NCBI GenBank assembly: GCA_001314905.1
Contig: LJZT01000017.1
Coordinates: 1 to 54,086 of the forward strand
Reading direction: 5' to 3'
Length of the DNA: 54,086 nucleotides
DNA from: Phormidium sp. OSCR
GTDB taxonomy: Bacteria > Cyanobacteriota > Cyanobacteriia > Cyanobacteriales > Geitlerinemataceae
The position numbers and the translations under genes are program-made. Positions 19,443 to 28,541 of the stretch are shown in pieces. The notes beneath the pieces were generated by a model that saw only the letters and a list, made by a program, of their open reading frames with translations, was not told the DNA's origin and made no database searches. Numbering within the stretch: position 1 is the stretch's first letter; every line of letters starts with the position of its first letter.

Positions 19443-19538
19443 ATGTCTGGTGTTGTGGCCTATTTACTCATGGTGGGTGGGGCGTTTGCCTTAGCGGTGG
19501 TCTTGCTGCTCGGACTTCGGGCCGTCAAGCTGATTTAG
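19443..19538 (+). CDS. petL: Cytochrome b6f complex subunit PetL
   Basis: A 31-residue single-helix membrane protein: MSGVVAYLLMVGG at the start, a hydrophobic core, and the ending GLRAVKLI that corresponds to the conserved GLxxI(K/R)LI end of chloroplast and cyanobacterial PetL. It is a small peripheral subunit that stabilises the cytochrome b6f complex in the thylakoid membrane. The start is well supported by AGGAG at 19430-19434, 8 bases upstream. A strong terminator follows 38 bp after the stop, so it is a one-gene unit. It is easily missed by gene finders because of its length. Confidence 0.85.
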   Translation: MSGVVAYLLMVGGAFALAVVLLLGLRAVKLI

Positions 19539-19575
19539 GCGACGCCCCTAGAGTTGGGGCCGACCCTGGATCAAC

Positions 19576-19608
19576 GAAAGACGCGATCACTGAGCGATCG
19601 CGTCTTTC
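19576..19608 (+). terminator. Terminator after petL
   Basis: A 13-bp perfect stem: GAAAGACGCGATC (19576-19588) pairs with GATCGCGTCTTTC (19596-19608), followed by TGTTTT. It may also serve the convergent regulator gene that ends at 19664. Confidence 0.85.
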
Positions 19609-19663
19609 TGTTTTAGCATTTTATGGGATTTGGGTGAGATTTGAAAAACTTGGCCAGGTTCCA

Positions 19664-20518
19664 TCAACCCCTCACAGCATGACTCACAGTAGACGGCTGT
19701 GTGACCGCCGTCCGTTGCTTATTCCCCGAAACCGACAAAGACCCCGGTTGACTGTTGAGACTATTGAGGCTCTGACGATTGACGGTATAAGCGTCTTGAA
19801 ACTCTTGCCCAGGGGGATGTTCAGCCATCGATTCAGCCCCGGTTAAGTTGAAGCGATACCCCACATTACGAACGGTTTGAATTAAATTGGGTTGGCGAGG
19901 ATCTCGTTCAATTTTTTTGCGCAACGAGAGAACATGGGTGTCAATGGTGCGGGGGTTGTCAATCGCATCCGGCCAAGCCCGTTGTAGTAATTCTGACCGA
20001 CTCAGGGGCGTTCCCCCAGCTTGAGCCAACACATAGAGTAAGCTGAACTCTTGTGGGGTGAGTTCAATAGGCTGGTCTTGATAGCGAACCCGCCGCTGCA
20101 CGATATCGACTTTGATGTCACCATATTCGAGATAAGCCGGAGGGGCCATGGTGCGGTGACGACGTAAGAGGGCTTCGACTCGGGCCAAAAACTCCTGCAT
20201 TCCAAAGGGTTTGCAGATATAGTCATCAGCCCCGGCTTTGAGGGCGGTGACTATGTCGGCTTCGCCGTTACGCGCCGACAACATCAGAACCAGACATTGA
20301 TGTTGTTGATAGAGCCAACGGGCAAATTCAACTCCATCTCCGTCGGGCAGATCTGAGTCAACAATGGCTAAGGTTGGCTGGCGGTGATAGAAGACATCTT
20401 GTGCGTGTCTGAGGTCTGCGGACTGACACACGCTGTATCCGGCTTGCTGAAGATGCCAACCTAGGAGCGATCGCAGTTGAGGATTTCCCTCAACGATTTG
20501 GATGCAAACAGAACTCAC
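19664..20518 (-). CDS. OmpR/PhoB-family response regulator
   Basis: A 284-residue regulator. The receiver domain (about 1-120) has the phosphoacceptor Asp54 in VDSDLPDGDG, Ser81 in LMLSARNG and Lys103 in CKPFG. The winged-helix DNA-binding domain (about 130-230) has PQEFSLLYVLAQAGG and RTIDTHVLSLRKKIE. One oddity is that the usual acidic pair near residues 10-11 reads VEGN, so one Asp is replaced by Gly and metal binding may be altered. A polar tail of about 55 residues follows the wing. The kinase partner is not in the window, and I cannot assign it to a named cyanobacterial regulator. Confidence 0.88.
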   Translation of the reverse strand: MSSVCIQIVEGNPQLRSLLGWHLQQAGYSVCQSADLRHAQDVFYHRQPTLAIVDSDLPDGDGVEFARWLYQQHQCLVLMLSARNGEADIVTALKAGADDYICKPFGMQEFLARVEALLRRHRTMAPPAYLEYGDIKVDIVQRRVRYQDQPIELTPQEFSLLYVLAQAGGTPLSRSELLQRAWPDAIDNPRTIDTHVLSLRKKIERDPRQPNLIQTVRNVGYRFNLTGAESMAEHPPGQEFQDAYTVNRQSLNSLNSQPGSLSVSGNKQRTAVTQPSTVSHAVRG

Positions 20519-20742
20519 AACAAACTATACCCCTGTAGTGTTTGATCGGTCTAAAACGAGAAGCAACCCCACGCTAGCAAAGGCTTTGTCATGGTTCTGT
20601 AACTCCTGTTACCTGACGTTGGCCAGTGATCTCGGTCAGAGACAGGCCTGAGTGGTTTCTGTTACCCTAAAAGAAGAGGGTCAGCTCTCGGGCTGACGCT
20701 CCTGTTCCCCGTCAATTTGTCCTTCTGTTAACCGGCGTAACC

Positions 20743-20970
20743 ATGTTACAAAATACTCTGACAATCCGGCATTACCAAGCCCTAACTGACCGCTTTACGA
20801 GCCTCTGGAGTCGAGGCTATCGCACCGATGATCTGAGACTCTACTTAGATGGTTATTTAAGTGCGCTGCGTCAGGATAAAAGCTTAGAACCCATCCTCAT
20901 CCATCGTCTGGAGGAGGAGGCGTTACGCTTTATTCAAGACCCCTCGAATTTCGAGGTTCCCTATTATTAA
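20743..20970 (+). CDS. Small conserved cyanobacterial protein (DUF6761-like)
   Basis: A 75-residue soluble protein: MLQNTLTIRHYQALTDRF, SLWSRGYRTDDLRLYLDGYL, HRLEEEALRFIQDPSNFEVPYY. The pattern is the one I know for the small cyanobacterial family DUF6761, of unknown function. It is divergently arranged with the response regulator across 224 bp that must hold both promoters. A hairpin follows the stop. Confidence 0.75.
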   Translation: MLQNTLTIRHYQALTDRFTSLWSRGYRTDDLRLYLDGYLSALRQDKSLEPILIHRLEEEALRFIQDPSNFEVPYY

Positions 20971-20990
20971 GTTTCGCGGTCCAAGAGACT

Positions 20991-21026
20991 CCCTCAGCCA
21001 TCTAGCCTAAACTCGATGGCTGAGGG
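20991..21026. terminator. Hairpin between convergent genes
   Basis: A 12-bp perfect stem: CCCTCAGCCATC (20991-21002) and GATGGCTGAGGG (21015-21026). It lies between the small protein gene and the convergent GGDEF gene. No clear T-run follows, so it is a probable rather than certain terminator. Confidence 0.6.
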
Positions 21027-21048
21027 GGCCTGAGCAAGCGACGGGTCA

Positions 21049-23217
21049 TTACTCGGATGACTTCGGATTAACTTGAGCGAGACAATAACAGTTTTTACCC
21101 TGTTTTTTAGCCTCAAACATGGCTTCATCAGCCAAATGAATGAGTTGATCAAGTTGATGTTCATGAATCGGATAAATACCAATTCCTAAGCTGGTGGTAA
21201 CTGAGACGGTTCCCTCCTCTAATTCAAAGGGTTTTGAAAGGGTTGTGACTAATTTTTGCGCCACACGTTCAGCATCAGCAATGCTAGGGATTCCGGGCAA
21301 AATCACGGTAAATTCATCTCCCCCGAGGCGAGCTACGGTGTCAGTTCCTCGTAAACTGCTGCTCAATCGATTGGCAACATGTTGTAGTAAAATGTCGCCC
21401 GACGCATGACCCAATGTATCATTGACTTCCTTAAAACCATCAAGATCTAAAAACATTACACCCACAAGCTTTTGATGGGTTTGCGCCCAATCAATCGACT
21501 GTCTAAGACGTTCTTGAAAAAGTTTACGGTTGGGCAATCGGGTGAGTTCATCGTGATTTGCATCCTGTTTGAGGGCAGCATTGGACTCGGCTAACTCAGC
21601 GGCCATTTGTTTAAGTTGGTCTTCGAGGAGCTTACGTTCGGTAATATCGCGAATGACACCAATGAGAAAGTGGTTCCCCGAGCCATCGGCGTGCAGCGAT
21701 CGCTTGGTGGCCAAGATATGAATGTTTCCTTGAGCGTCGGTGAGGGTTTCTTCGGTTTCGCGATCGCACCCAGTTTTCAAAACCTGTTCATCTTCACGCC
21801 GGAAGGCTTCGGCTTGAGCTGGGGGGAAGATCTCGGCTTCGGAGCGATTGAGTAACGTCGTCAGAGGATACCCGACTAAGTCACTATAGGCTTGGTTCAA
21901 GACCACAGAACGCAAGGCGGTATCTTTCACGAAAATGGGGTCAGGAATCGTATTGATGATACTTTGCAAAAACTCCTTAGATTTGCGTAATTCCTCACCT
22001 AAATAGGCTAGATAACCCACAATCACCGCCGTTGAGCCAGACAGAGACAACAGGGCCGGAATCACTGGAATCCAAACGTGGAGACAATAGGCCCCATAGC
22101 CGAGTCCCGTCAACACGAACATGGCGATGACCAGAGCCACCAGCGATCGCCGCACCGATGCTAAGATGCAACTCAGGAACGCCCCGAGCCAAGCCCAACC
22201 TAAGATCCAGAGGACTTCAGCCAGTTCAGGCCAAACCGTCAGCATAGGCCGCCCTTCCAACGACGCATCGAGAAGCTGTCCGACAAACTCCGCCTGAAGT
22301 AACACCCCGGCTACTTCCTGCTGGGTATTGAGGAGACTGCGACTATAGGGCGTAATAAACACATCTCGGATACTCGAGGCCGTCGAACCAATCAAGACGA
22401 CGCGATCGCGAATCAACTCGTCGGGAACGCTCCCATTCAACACATCCTGTAAACTAACCGTCTCAATCTGGCTCGCAGGACCACGATAGTTGAGGAGAAA
22501 CTGATAACCGCGATCGTCGGCCTGAACATAGGGACCATCATCGGCCTCAAACCGAGGAAATACCACTGTACCCAGTTGCATCTCCCCCGTCGCCGCCTCT
22601 CGGGGGGTAATCTCCTCGGGTTCTAAATACAGCAACGCCAACTTGAGCGCAAAGCTACGATGCAGTCTCCTCTCCTCGTCGCGCAGAAATAGGTAACTAC
22701 GACGGACGACCCCATCAGCATCGACCAATGTATTGTTAAACCCGACAGCATTGCGATCTTTCAAAACTTGAGGGGCATCGACTTTAGACCCGTCTTCATA
22801 TTCGAGTTTCTCAATCCCGATCAAGTTCTTTTGCTGTTCAAACAACTCAACGATTTGCTCATGACCCGGATCAACAGGTAAATCTCGATAGATATCTAAG
22901 CCAATGGCGCGAGGGTTTGACTCATTTAAACGTTCAATCAAATCGGCTAAAACCTGGTCGGGAATCGGCCAGGTTCCCACTTCTCGTAAATCATCTTCAT
23001 CAATTCCCACCACCAACAGACGCTCATTAAGTGCAGAGGAGGGTCGTAGCCGCAAAAAGAGATCCGATGCGGCCCATTCGGCCCCTTGCAAGAGTCCCAA
23101 ACCCCGCAATAGCAACACTATTCCCGCAACACCCGTCGCTGCAATCATTTTGTACCCTTCGGATGAAGATGAATCGAAGCCGCGTTGAGCCAAACGTCGT
23201 TTCAAGGCTGACCACAT
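21049..23217 (-). CDS. CHASE2-PAS-GGDEF diguanylate cyclase
   Basis: A 722-residue membrane signalling protein. After an N-terminal transmembrane helix (about residues 24-46) comes the extracytoplasmic CHASE2 sensor (RLLVVGIDEDDLREVGTWPIPD, then RAIGLDIYRDLPVDPG), then three helices around residues 325-400. A PAS domain follows (about 410-530, with SIINTIPDPIFVKD), ending in a coiled-coil linker. The C-terminal GGDEF domain (about 555-715) makes cyclic di-GMP. The active-site GGDEF is intact, and an inhibitory I-site RGTD sits five residues before it, so product feedback is likely. No EAL domain is present. Confidence 0.92.
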   Translation of the reverse strand: MWSALKRRLAQRGFDSSSSEGYKMIAATGVAGIVLLLRGLGLLQGAEWAASDLFLRLRPSSALNERLLVVGIDEDDLREVGTWPIPDQVLADLIERLNESNPRAIGLDIYRDLPVDPGHEQIVELFEQQKNLIGIEKLEYEDGSKVDAPQVLKDRNAVGFNNTLVDADGVVRRSYLFLRDEERRLHRSFALKLALLYLEPEEITPREAATGEMQLGTVVFPRFEADDGPYVQADDRGYQFLLNYRGPASQIETVSLQDVLNGSVPDELIRDRVVLIGSTASSIRDVFITPYSRSLLNTQQEVAGVLLQAEFVGQLLDASLEGRPMLTVWPELAEVLWILGWAWLGAFLSCILASVRRSLVALVIAMFVLTGLGYGAYCLHVWIPVIPALLSLSGSTAVIVGYLAYLGEELRKSKEFLQSIINTIPDPIFVKDTALRSVVLNQAYSDLVGYPLTTLLNRSEAEIFPPAQAEAFRREDEQVLKTGCDRETEETLTDAQGNIHILATKRSLHADGSGNHFLIGVIRDITERKLLEDQLKQMAAELAESNAALKQDANHDELTRLPNRKLFQERLRQSIDWAQTHQKLVGVMFLDLDGFKEVNDTLGHASGDILLQHVANRLSSSLRGTDTVARLGGDEFTVILPGIPSIADAERVAQKLVTTLSKPFELEEGTVSVTTSLGIGIYPIHEHQLDQLIHLADEAMFEAKKQGKNCYCLAQVNPKSSE

Positions 23218-23306
23218 GATGGTTGGGGGGATAAGGCAAGGGGTTGAACAAAACAGTTGAACAAAACAGTTGATGGCTAAGCGTGATCGGGCGCGAATCT
23301 GTCTCT

Positions 23307-23359
23307 AACTCGGACTCCAACTCGGACTCCAACTCGGACTCCAACTCGGACTCCAACTC
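23307..23359. repeat. 12-bp tandem repeat (AACTCGGACTCC)
   Basis: Four exact copies and a partial fifth between two minus-strand genes. As the unit is a multiple of three it gives a chance open frame repeating Ser-Glu-Leu-Glu, but that frame has no other coding support. Confidence 0.8.
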
Positions 23360-23362
23360 AGA

Positions 23363-25240
23363 TCACGATTGGGGGATTTTCGGGGCTGGCTGAGGGGGTT
23401 GGCCGATGCTAAGGGCGACTCCTAAACCGATGAACAGGCCCGTCACGCTGCTGATGATGACTCCAAGATGCTCTGCAAACGTTCCCTGATAGGCAATGAT
23501 GACTTGATGAACTCCCGGAGGAATCCAGACTTGAATCCGCCCATCTGGGGTATGCTCAACTCGTTGCCAAGGGCGGTCATCGAGACGCACAAACCAGGCA
23601 GGATAGTCGAAAGTCCGTAGTTCAACGGCTTGGGAGATGAGGGTCGGATTGGCGGCCGAAAAGGCTCGTTGACCGGGTTGCCAGCGATCGCGTGACAACT
23701 CTCCCTCTCCTCCATCTTGCCAGGCTAGTAAGGGATACTCCTGGGGCGGTGGCATTTCTAAGTTTACCCATTTGGCTCGATATTCGTAGACATCGACCAA
23801 GGCCAGTTGTTCTCCGCGTCGCCAATGCCAGTTGAGAAAACGCTCTCCTGGGGGCAGAGTGTAGGTGTCGCTGCTGGTTTTTTGGCTGGCCAGTCGGGCA
23901 AAGTGATGGACGCTTGAGGGGTCGTAGCTGGCTCGTTCGGCGATGATGATGCCTTGGACGATTTGGCTGGCGATCGCGACCCCTAACAGCCCTGAGAGGA
24001 CCGCTAAAGCGCCTCTATGGGCGGGGGAATCCGGATGGCTGCGATCGCGGGTCGCCAACCCATGTCCGAGCAGTAATGGTACATAAACACTGGGAATGGC
24101 CAGCCAACGCCAGGAAAACTGAATCCCTTGTAAGACGTAGGTGGGTTCATAGAGCCATCCTAGGAGATCGGTGGTCATCAGTAAGGCGAGGCTACTGGCC
24201 ACGAACCAATAGCTACTGAGGCCCAACTGGGGGGCGAGGGGAAGCCAACCCCCAGCTATCAAGAGGATCACTAGGCCACTCCCCAGACTCACGAACACCG
24301 ACAGCCACCAGAGATCGAGTAATCCGCGATCGAACCAATGTTCCGTCAGTTGTGGCTGCAATTGCCAAAGTCCCGATAGCATGAGGCGATTTTGCGGCAG
24401 GTAGTCGGGGGAACCGTAGAGGGCCGACAGTTGAACTGAACCACTATCGAGGAGAATGGGCATGAGGAAAAATGCGCTCAGTCCAAGGGCCAGGACAACG
24501 GCAAGGTAACAGCGATATAGGGCGGCTTTGCGTTGGCCTGGGGCGGCTATCCAGGCGGGAAATGGCAGCCAAATCAGGGTAAAAATCAGCAGGGTGGGCA
24601 GATGGGAGAGGATGAGGAGGGTATAGGCCCCGGTTAAGGGGAGAAGTTTGCCCCCAAGCCGGGTTCTCCAGTTGATGAGGAAGGCTCTCCAGGAGGTTTC
24701 GGGGTCTTCGTCTGGCTGACGTGAGCTGGGCTGATGCGGGTTGTTGACGATGTCTAGGGTGGCCAGGTTAATCCAGGGAATGAGGGCGATGGCCCAGACT
24801 TCTGCGAGAGACCCCCGTTGATAGATATCGATGAGGAAATAGGGGGAAAGGATGCCCAAGGCGGCCACGACGATGGCAATCCAGCGAGGAAAGAGGCGAT
24901 CGCCTAAGCCATATAATCCGGCGGCTAAGATGGCCATGGCTAGGGCCATACTGCCAATGAGAGAGCCTTCGAGTCCCCAGCCGAGGGCGCGAAAGGGCAG
25001 GGTGGCCAGCATACAGAGGGGGGGATAGAAGGCAAAGGTGGCATTACCAAAGCCGAAGTTGGAGAATTCTAGCCAGCGAGGATAGAGTTGTCCACTGAAA
25101 AACTGATGTTGGTATTGAATGGCCCAACTGAGGTTGAAGTGAGTTGAATGGGTGATGGGATAGCTGCGTTCAAGCATTGGCGCGATCGCCACCAAAATCA
25201 CCGCTCCCAGGATAAGCCAACTTTGCCAATGCCGAATCAT
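23363..25240 (-). CDS. Polytopic membrane protein, PTPS-related family
   Basis: A 625-residue protein with about ten or more hydrophobic helices through residue 440, a soluble domain of about 130 residues (LPPGERFLNWHWRRGEQLALVD onward) and one last helix (about 585-607). The early sequence WAIQYQHQFFSGQLYPRW and GFGNATFAFYPPL is typical of the large bacterial membrane proteins annotated as 6-pyruvoyl-tetrahydropterin-synthase-related, which resemble lipid-linked glycosyltransferases of the GT-C fold. The next gene upstream is a PMT-type glycosyltransferase, which supports a role in cell-surface sugar transfer. The substrate is unknown. Confidence 0.7.
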   Translation of the reverse strand: MIRHWQSWLILGAVILVAIAPMLERSYPITHSTHFNLSWAIQYQHQFFSGQLYPRWLEFSNFGFGNATFAFYPPLCMLATLPFRALGWGLEGSLIGSMALAMAILAAGLYGLGDRLFPRWIAIVVAALGILSPYFLIDIYQRGSLAEVWAIALIPWINLATLDIVNNPHQPSSRQPDEDPETSWRAFLINWRTRLGGKLLPLTGAYTLLILSHLPTLLIFTLIWLPFPAWIAAPGQRKAALYRCYLAVVLALGLSAFFLMPILLDSGSVQLSALYGSPDYLPQNRLMLSGLWQLQPQLTEHWFDRGLLDLWWLSVFVSLGSGLVILLIAGGWLPLAPQLGLSSYWFVASSLALLMTTDLLGWLYEPTYVLQGIQFSWRWLAIPSVYVPLLLGHGLATRDRSHPDSPAHRGALAVLSGLLGVAIASQIVQGIIIAERASYDPSSVHHFARLASQKTSSDTYTLPPGERFLNWHWRRGEQLALVDVYEYRAKWVNLEMPPPQEYPLLAWQDGGEGELSRDRWQPGQRAFSAANPTLISQAVELRTFDYPAWFVRLDDRPWQRVEHTPDGRIQVWIPPGVHQVIIAYQGTFAEHLGVIISSVTGLFIGLGVALSIGQPPQPAPKIPQS

Positions 25241-25330
25241 TGTCAGTTTGTTGTTCCCTATGACTGATGAGTTGCTAATTGTTAGACATCATATAGCGTT
25301 TTCCAGTCTAATGAGGTACACCTTATTATC

Positions 25331-25450
25331 TATTCCCCATTCCCCATGAACCATTAACCATTCCCCATTAACCATTAACCATTAACCATTCCCCATTAAC
25401 CATTAACCATTAACCATTAACTATTAACTATTAACTATTAACTATTAACT
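25331..25450. repeat. Heptamer tandem repeats (CCATTAA / CTATTAA)
   Basis: About fifteen heptamer units that change from CCATTAA to CTATTAA along the array. The right end touches the stop codon of the downstream-reading glycosyltransferase gene. Confidence 0.85.
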
Positions 25451-26813
25451 AATACCAAGATTGAAACCACATACGGCGGTTAAATTGCTCGGGTGAGAGA
25501 GGAAGTCCCAGATAAATGGGCAGCCAAAAGATAAACCCGGCAATGATGACGGCGATCGCCCCCAAACTTAGACTCCGCCAAAGCCAATGTCGTTTCCCCA
25601 AACCAGACTCAACCCATCCTGCTAAGGTCATAAACGCCAACATTGAGGCGGGCATATAGTGATAGATGTAGGTGCAGCGCGAGACACTTGCCCAAGGCAG
25701 AAAGTTAGCAAAATACTGAGTTATAATGATACTTTGTAAGTAGAAACTATTAGCACAAGTCTGCTTGTTTGTCCACCAATTTCCTAAGCTGGAAAACCAT
25801 TTAAAAATAAGTCCAAATATGGCTAGAGTCGAGAACCACCAGAGAACTGGATTACCAAAAGCATGGATATCAAAAATAGTTGTGTCTCCCTGGATTTCGA
25901 TTTTGTCAAAGTAATAGGCAACGGGGCGACGCATCCAAATCCAACTATACCAGGGGGAACAATAGGGATGATCATCAACGCTACTGCCGATACTTTCGTG
26001 ATAGCCTAAAATTTGACGCTGCATTCCCAAAAAGGTAAAGTTAGTTTGAAGTTGTAAATGGGGAATCCATTGTAGGCGGTAGATAATAAAGGGAATAATG
26101 CCAAAGCTAAGTCCGAACTGAAGTATGGGAATTTTTGAAATAACTTTTAAAGGGTTTTGAGGTGAAGTTGGTTGAGTGGATGGGTTAGGATTCGAGCTTC
26201 GCCAATGTTGGAGTTCATCGAGTCCCCAAGCAAGTCCATACAGGAGATAGACACCGAGTAAAAAGCCGAGTCCATTCCATTTTGTAGATGCACAAGCGCC
26301 CCAAAACCCTCCCGCCAACATGAGCCATTTAAGGGATATATTATCGGCGATCGCCTTACCAAAACACCAAAGTCCCAGTAAGCCGAAAAAGATGAGATAG
26401 ACGTTGATTAAACTGAGGCGAGATTCAACTAAAAGTAAGCCATCGAGGGCGACGAAGCCACTGGCGAGAAGGGTGAGGCGATCGCGACGGGTGAATTGGT
26501 AGGCGATCGCCCCCACCAACAGGGGAATTAGGGACCCAGTTAAGGCGTTCAGCCAGCGGTAGGCGATCGCATCAAGTTGGCTGACAGCAGTGGCTTCAGC
26601 GAAGGTTGTCGCCCCGCCAAAAAGATGAGCGTGCAACCAAATTCCCAAGGCTAAAAAGTATTTTCCCAAGGGGGGATGAACGTCAAATAAATCGAGTTGT
26701 TTGAGATAACTAAACCCATGATCGGCGAAATAAATTTCGTCAAAAATTAGAGTATTAAAGCGGTTGAGTTGCCAAAATCTCAGAAACAACGAGAAGCTAA
26801 AAATGAGCAACAT
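25449..26813 (-). CDS. PMT-type phospholipid-carrier-dependent glycosyltransferase
   Basis: About 454 residues from the chosen ATG. It is a GT-C fold membrane enzyme: the acidic motif NTLIFDEIYFADHG after the first helix and DVHPPLGKYFLALGIW are the family marks of protein O-mannosyltransferase and ArnT-like enzymes that take sugar from a polyprenyl phosphate. The C-terminal half keeps a luminal loop with YHYMPASMLAFMTLAGW. The frame stays open up to 27041, but that extension begins at a TTG and is a translation of heptamer repeats (LASCLLP), so it is unlikely to be real. A GTG at 26882 is another possible start. Confidence 0.8.
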   Translation of the reverse strand: MLLIFSFSLFLRFWQLNRFNTLIFDEIYFADHGFSYLKQLDLFDVHPPLGKYFLALGIWLHAHLFGGATTFAEATAVSQLDAIAYRWLNALTGSLIPLLVGAIAYQFTRRDRLTLLASGFVALDGLLLVESRLSLINVYLIFFGLLGLWCFGKAIADNISLKWLMLAGGFWGACASTKWNGLGFLLGVYLLYGLAWGLDELQHWRSSNPNPSTQPTSPQNPLKVISKIPILQFGLSFGIIPFIIYRLQWIPHLQLQTNFTFLGMQRQILGYHESIGSSVDDHPYCSPWYSWIWMRRPVAYYFDKIEIQGDTTIFDIHAFGNPVLWWFSTLAIFGLIFKWFSSLGNWWTNKQTCANSFYLQSIIITQYFANFLPWASVSRCTYIYHYMPASMLAFMTLAGWVESGLGKRHWLWRSLSLGAIAVIIAGFIFWLPIYLGLPLSPEQFNRRMWFQSWY

Positions 26814-26937
26814 CCCGAACGCAAGAGGTTTGTTGCGAAGTGCTGATGGAAAAAAAACCTTTTTTGAAGCAATTTGGGGCACGGTAGTAGAGTTAGACGG
26901 GGACAAAATGTAACGTCGTGAACAACGAATAACGTTA

Positions 26938-27178
26938 AGGCAAGAGGCAAGAGGCAAGAGGCAAGAGGCAAGAGGCAAGAGGCAAGAGGCAAGAGGCATA
27001 ACCCACCCCTGCCCCTCCCAGGAGGGGATGGCAAGAGGCAAGAGGCAAGAGGGCTGTTCCCTTCCCCTCCTGGGAGGGGTGCCCGCAGGGCGGGGTGGGT
27101 TCTTTCCTGTTCCCTGTTCCCTGTTCCCTGTTCCCTGTTCCCTATTCCCTGTTCCCTGTTCCCTATTCCCTATTCCCT
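26938..27178. repeat. Heptamer repeats with palindromic GC element
   Basis: From left to right: about nine GGCAAGA units, the palindromic CCCCTCCCAGGAGGGG element (about 27012-27027), more GGCAAGA, a second palindromic copy near 27064-27079, then about nine CCCTGTT / CCCTATT units up to the murG stop. It lies between murG and the PMT-type gene. Confidence 0.85.
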
Positions 27179-28247
27179 AATTCAGTTTTTCTCGAATCAA
27201 TTCAGCTAACCGCTCGGCACTCTTAGGAATCGCTAAATGTGCCATTGCAGTTGTCATGTGTTGGAGTTGTTCAGGGTCTTTTAGGAGGGTTTCAACTTCG
27301 GTTTGTAGAAGTTTTGGCGAGAGATGTTCTTGGCGAAAGAGTCGGGCGGCGCCAGCTTCCATAAAGCCGACGGCGTTGTAGAATTGATGGTCTTCGGCGG
27401 CGTAGGGAAAGGGGATGAGAATGGCGGGAGTCTGGGCGATCGCCAACTCGGTTAAGGAACCTGAACCCGCACGAGAAATCGCTAAATTCGCCCGTTGTAA
27501 CAAAGCCGCTACTTGATCATAAAAGGGCAAGGCAAGATACTGAGGATGTTGTAAACTGCCCGCATCTGGGTCATTCTCCCCAGTCAGGTGAACCACCCAA
27601 GCCCCTAACTCGAACCAAGCTGGGGCGCATTGACGCACCAAGTGATTGACGGCGACGGCACCTTGACTCCCACCCATAACAACGATCAGAGGGACATCAG
27701 GGGGAATGGGTAAGTCGAGGTGGTGCGATTCGCGAAACGAAGATCGAACCGGGGTTCCGACGCAAATCGTGGGATGCTTACCCAGTCGTCGTTCCGCTTC
27801 AGGGAAGCCGACGGCTACCACGTCACACCAGCGGGCAAACCATTTCGTAACTTTGCCGGGAATGGCGTTGGATTCATGGAGAATGACGGGGAGTTGCAGC
27901 GATCGCGCCGCTAAAATAGCCGGGGCGGCAATATAGCCTCCTGTGGTAAAAACGCCATCAAACCGTCCTCGTTTGAGAAGCCGACGACAGTCGAGGGTTG
28001 CTTTAATCAAACGATAGATCACCCGTAGCGTGGCTAAGCCAGGGCGAGACTGAAATCCCTCGACGTTAACCAGATGCAAGGGATAGCGATCGCCGACTAA
28101 TTGCTGTTCGAGGCGATCGCTCACCCCTAACCACTCTAACTCCAGATCGCTTAGGCATTCAGCGGTGGCCAAGGCCGGAAAGATATGACCGCCAGTACCA
28201 CTAGCGGCGATGAGTAGACGTTTTGAGGCAGAATGGGGAGGTTCCAC
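27177..28247 (-). CDS. murG: Lipid II synthase (UDP-GlcNAc:lipid I GlcNAc transferase)
   Basis: A 356-residue GT28 enzyme that adds GlcNAc to lipid I on the inner face of the membrane, completing the peptidoglycan monomer. Motifs: the N-terminal glycine loop AASGTGGHIFPALATAE, LHESNAIPGKVTKW near residue 125, VMGGSQGAVAVN near residue 190 and the UDP-GlcNAc site ISRAGSGSLTELA near residue 260. Length is normal. It is downstream in the pathway of MraY (at 11-12 kb) but not in the same operon. Confidence 0.95.
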   Translation of the reverse strand: MEPPHSASKRLLIAASGTGGHIFPALATAECLSDLELEWLGVSDRLEQQLVGDRYPLHLVNVEGFQSRPGLATLRVIYRLIKATLDCRRLLKRGRFDGVFTTGGYIAAPAILAARSLQLPVILHESNAIPGKVTKWFARWCDVVAVGFPEAERRLGKHPTICVGTPVRSSFRESHHLDLPIPPDVPLIVVMGGSQGAVAVNHLVRQCAPAWFELGAWVVHLTGENDPDAGSLQHPQYLALPFYDQVAALLQRANLAISRAGSGSLTELAIAQTPAILIPFPYAAEDHQFYNAVGFMEAGAARLFRQEHLSPKLLQTEVETLLKDPEQLQHMTTAMAHLAIPKSAERLAELIREKLN

Positions 28248-28426
28248 AATAGGAAGAATGAACGATGAGCTGTTAGTTAAGGGTCAGCGGTGACTGATGA
28301 ACTCACCACACTTCAAAGGTTAAAAGGGGCAAATCTTACTATGGTATGGTTTTCATACGTTTGATGTCGGTTTTGTTTATTCAGTTTTGTCTATCCTAGG
28401 CGATCGCGCGGGCCGGGTGAGAGTTC

Positions 28427-28498
28427 CTGTTGCCTGTTCCCTGTTGCCTGTTGCCTGTTCCCTGTTGCCTGTTCCCTGTTGCCTGTTCCCTATTCCCT
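28427..28498. repeat. Heptamer tandem repeats (CCTGTTG / CCTGTTC)
   Basis: About nine units immediately upstream of the Ser/Thr kinase gene, followed by short AACTGTC repeats at 28507-28532. They sit where the kinase promoter or 5' untranslated region should be. Confidence 0.8.
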
Positions 28499-28541
28499 TT
28501 CCTAACTCTCAACTGTCAACTGTCACCTGTCAACTGGCCTC

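Noticed and set aside
23027-23356. Minus-strand frame starting MESELESELE
   Set aside because: Starts in the 12-bp tandem repeat and overlaps the CHASE2 gene in another frame.
26813-27041. N-terminal extension of the PMT-type gene
   Set aside because: TTG start and heptamer-repeat translation (LASCLLP); the conserved part begins near 26813.
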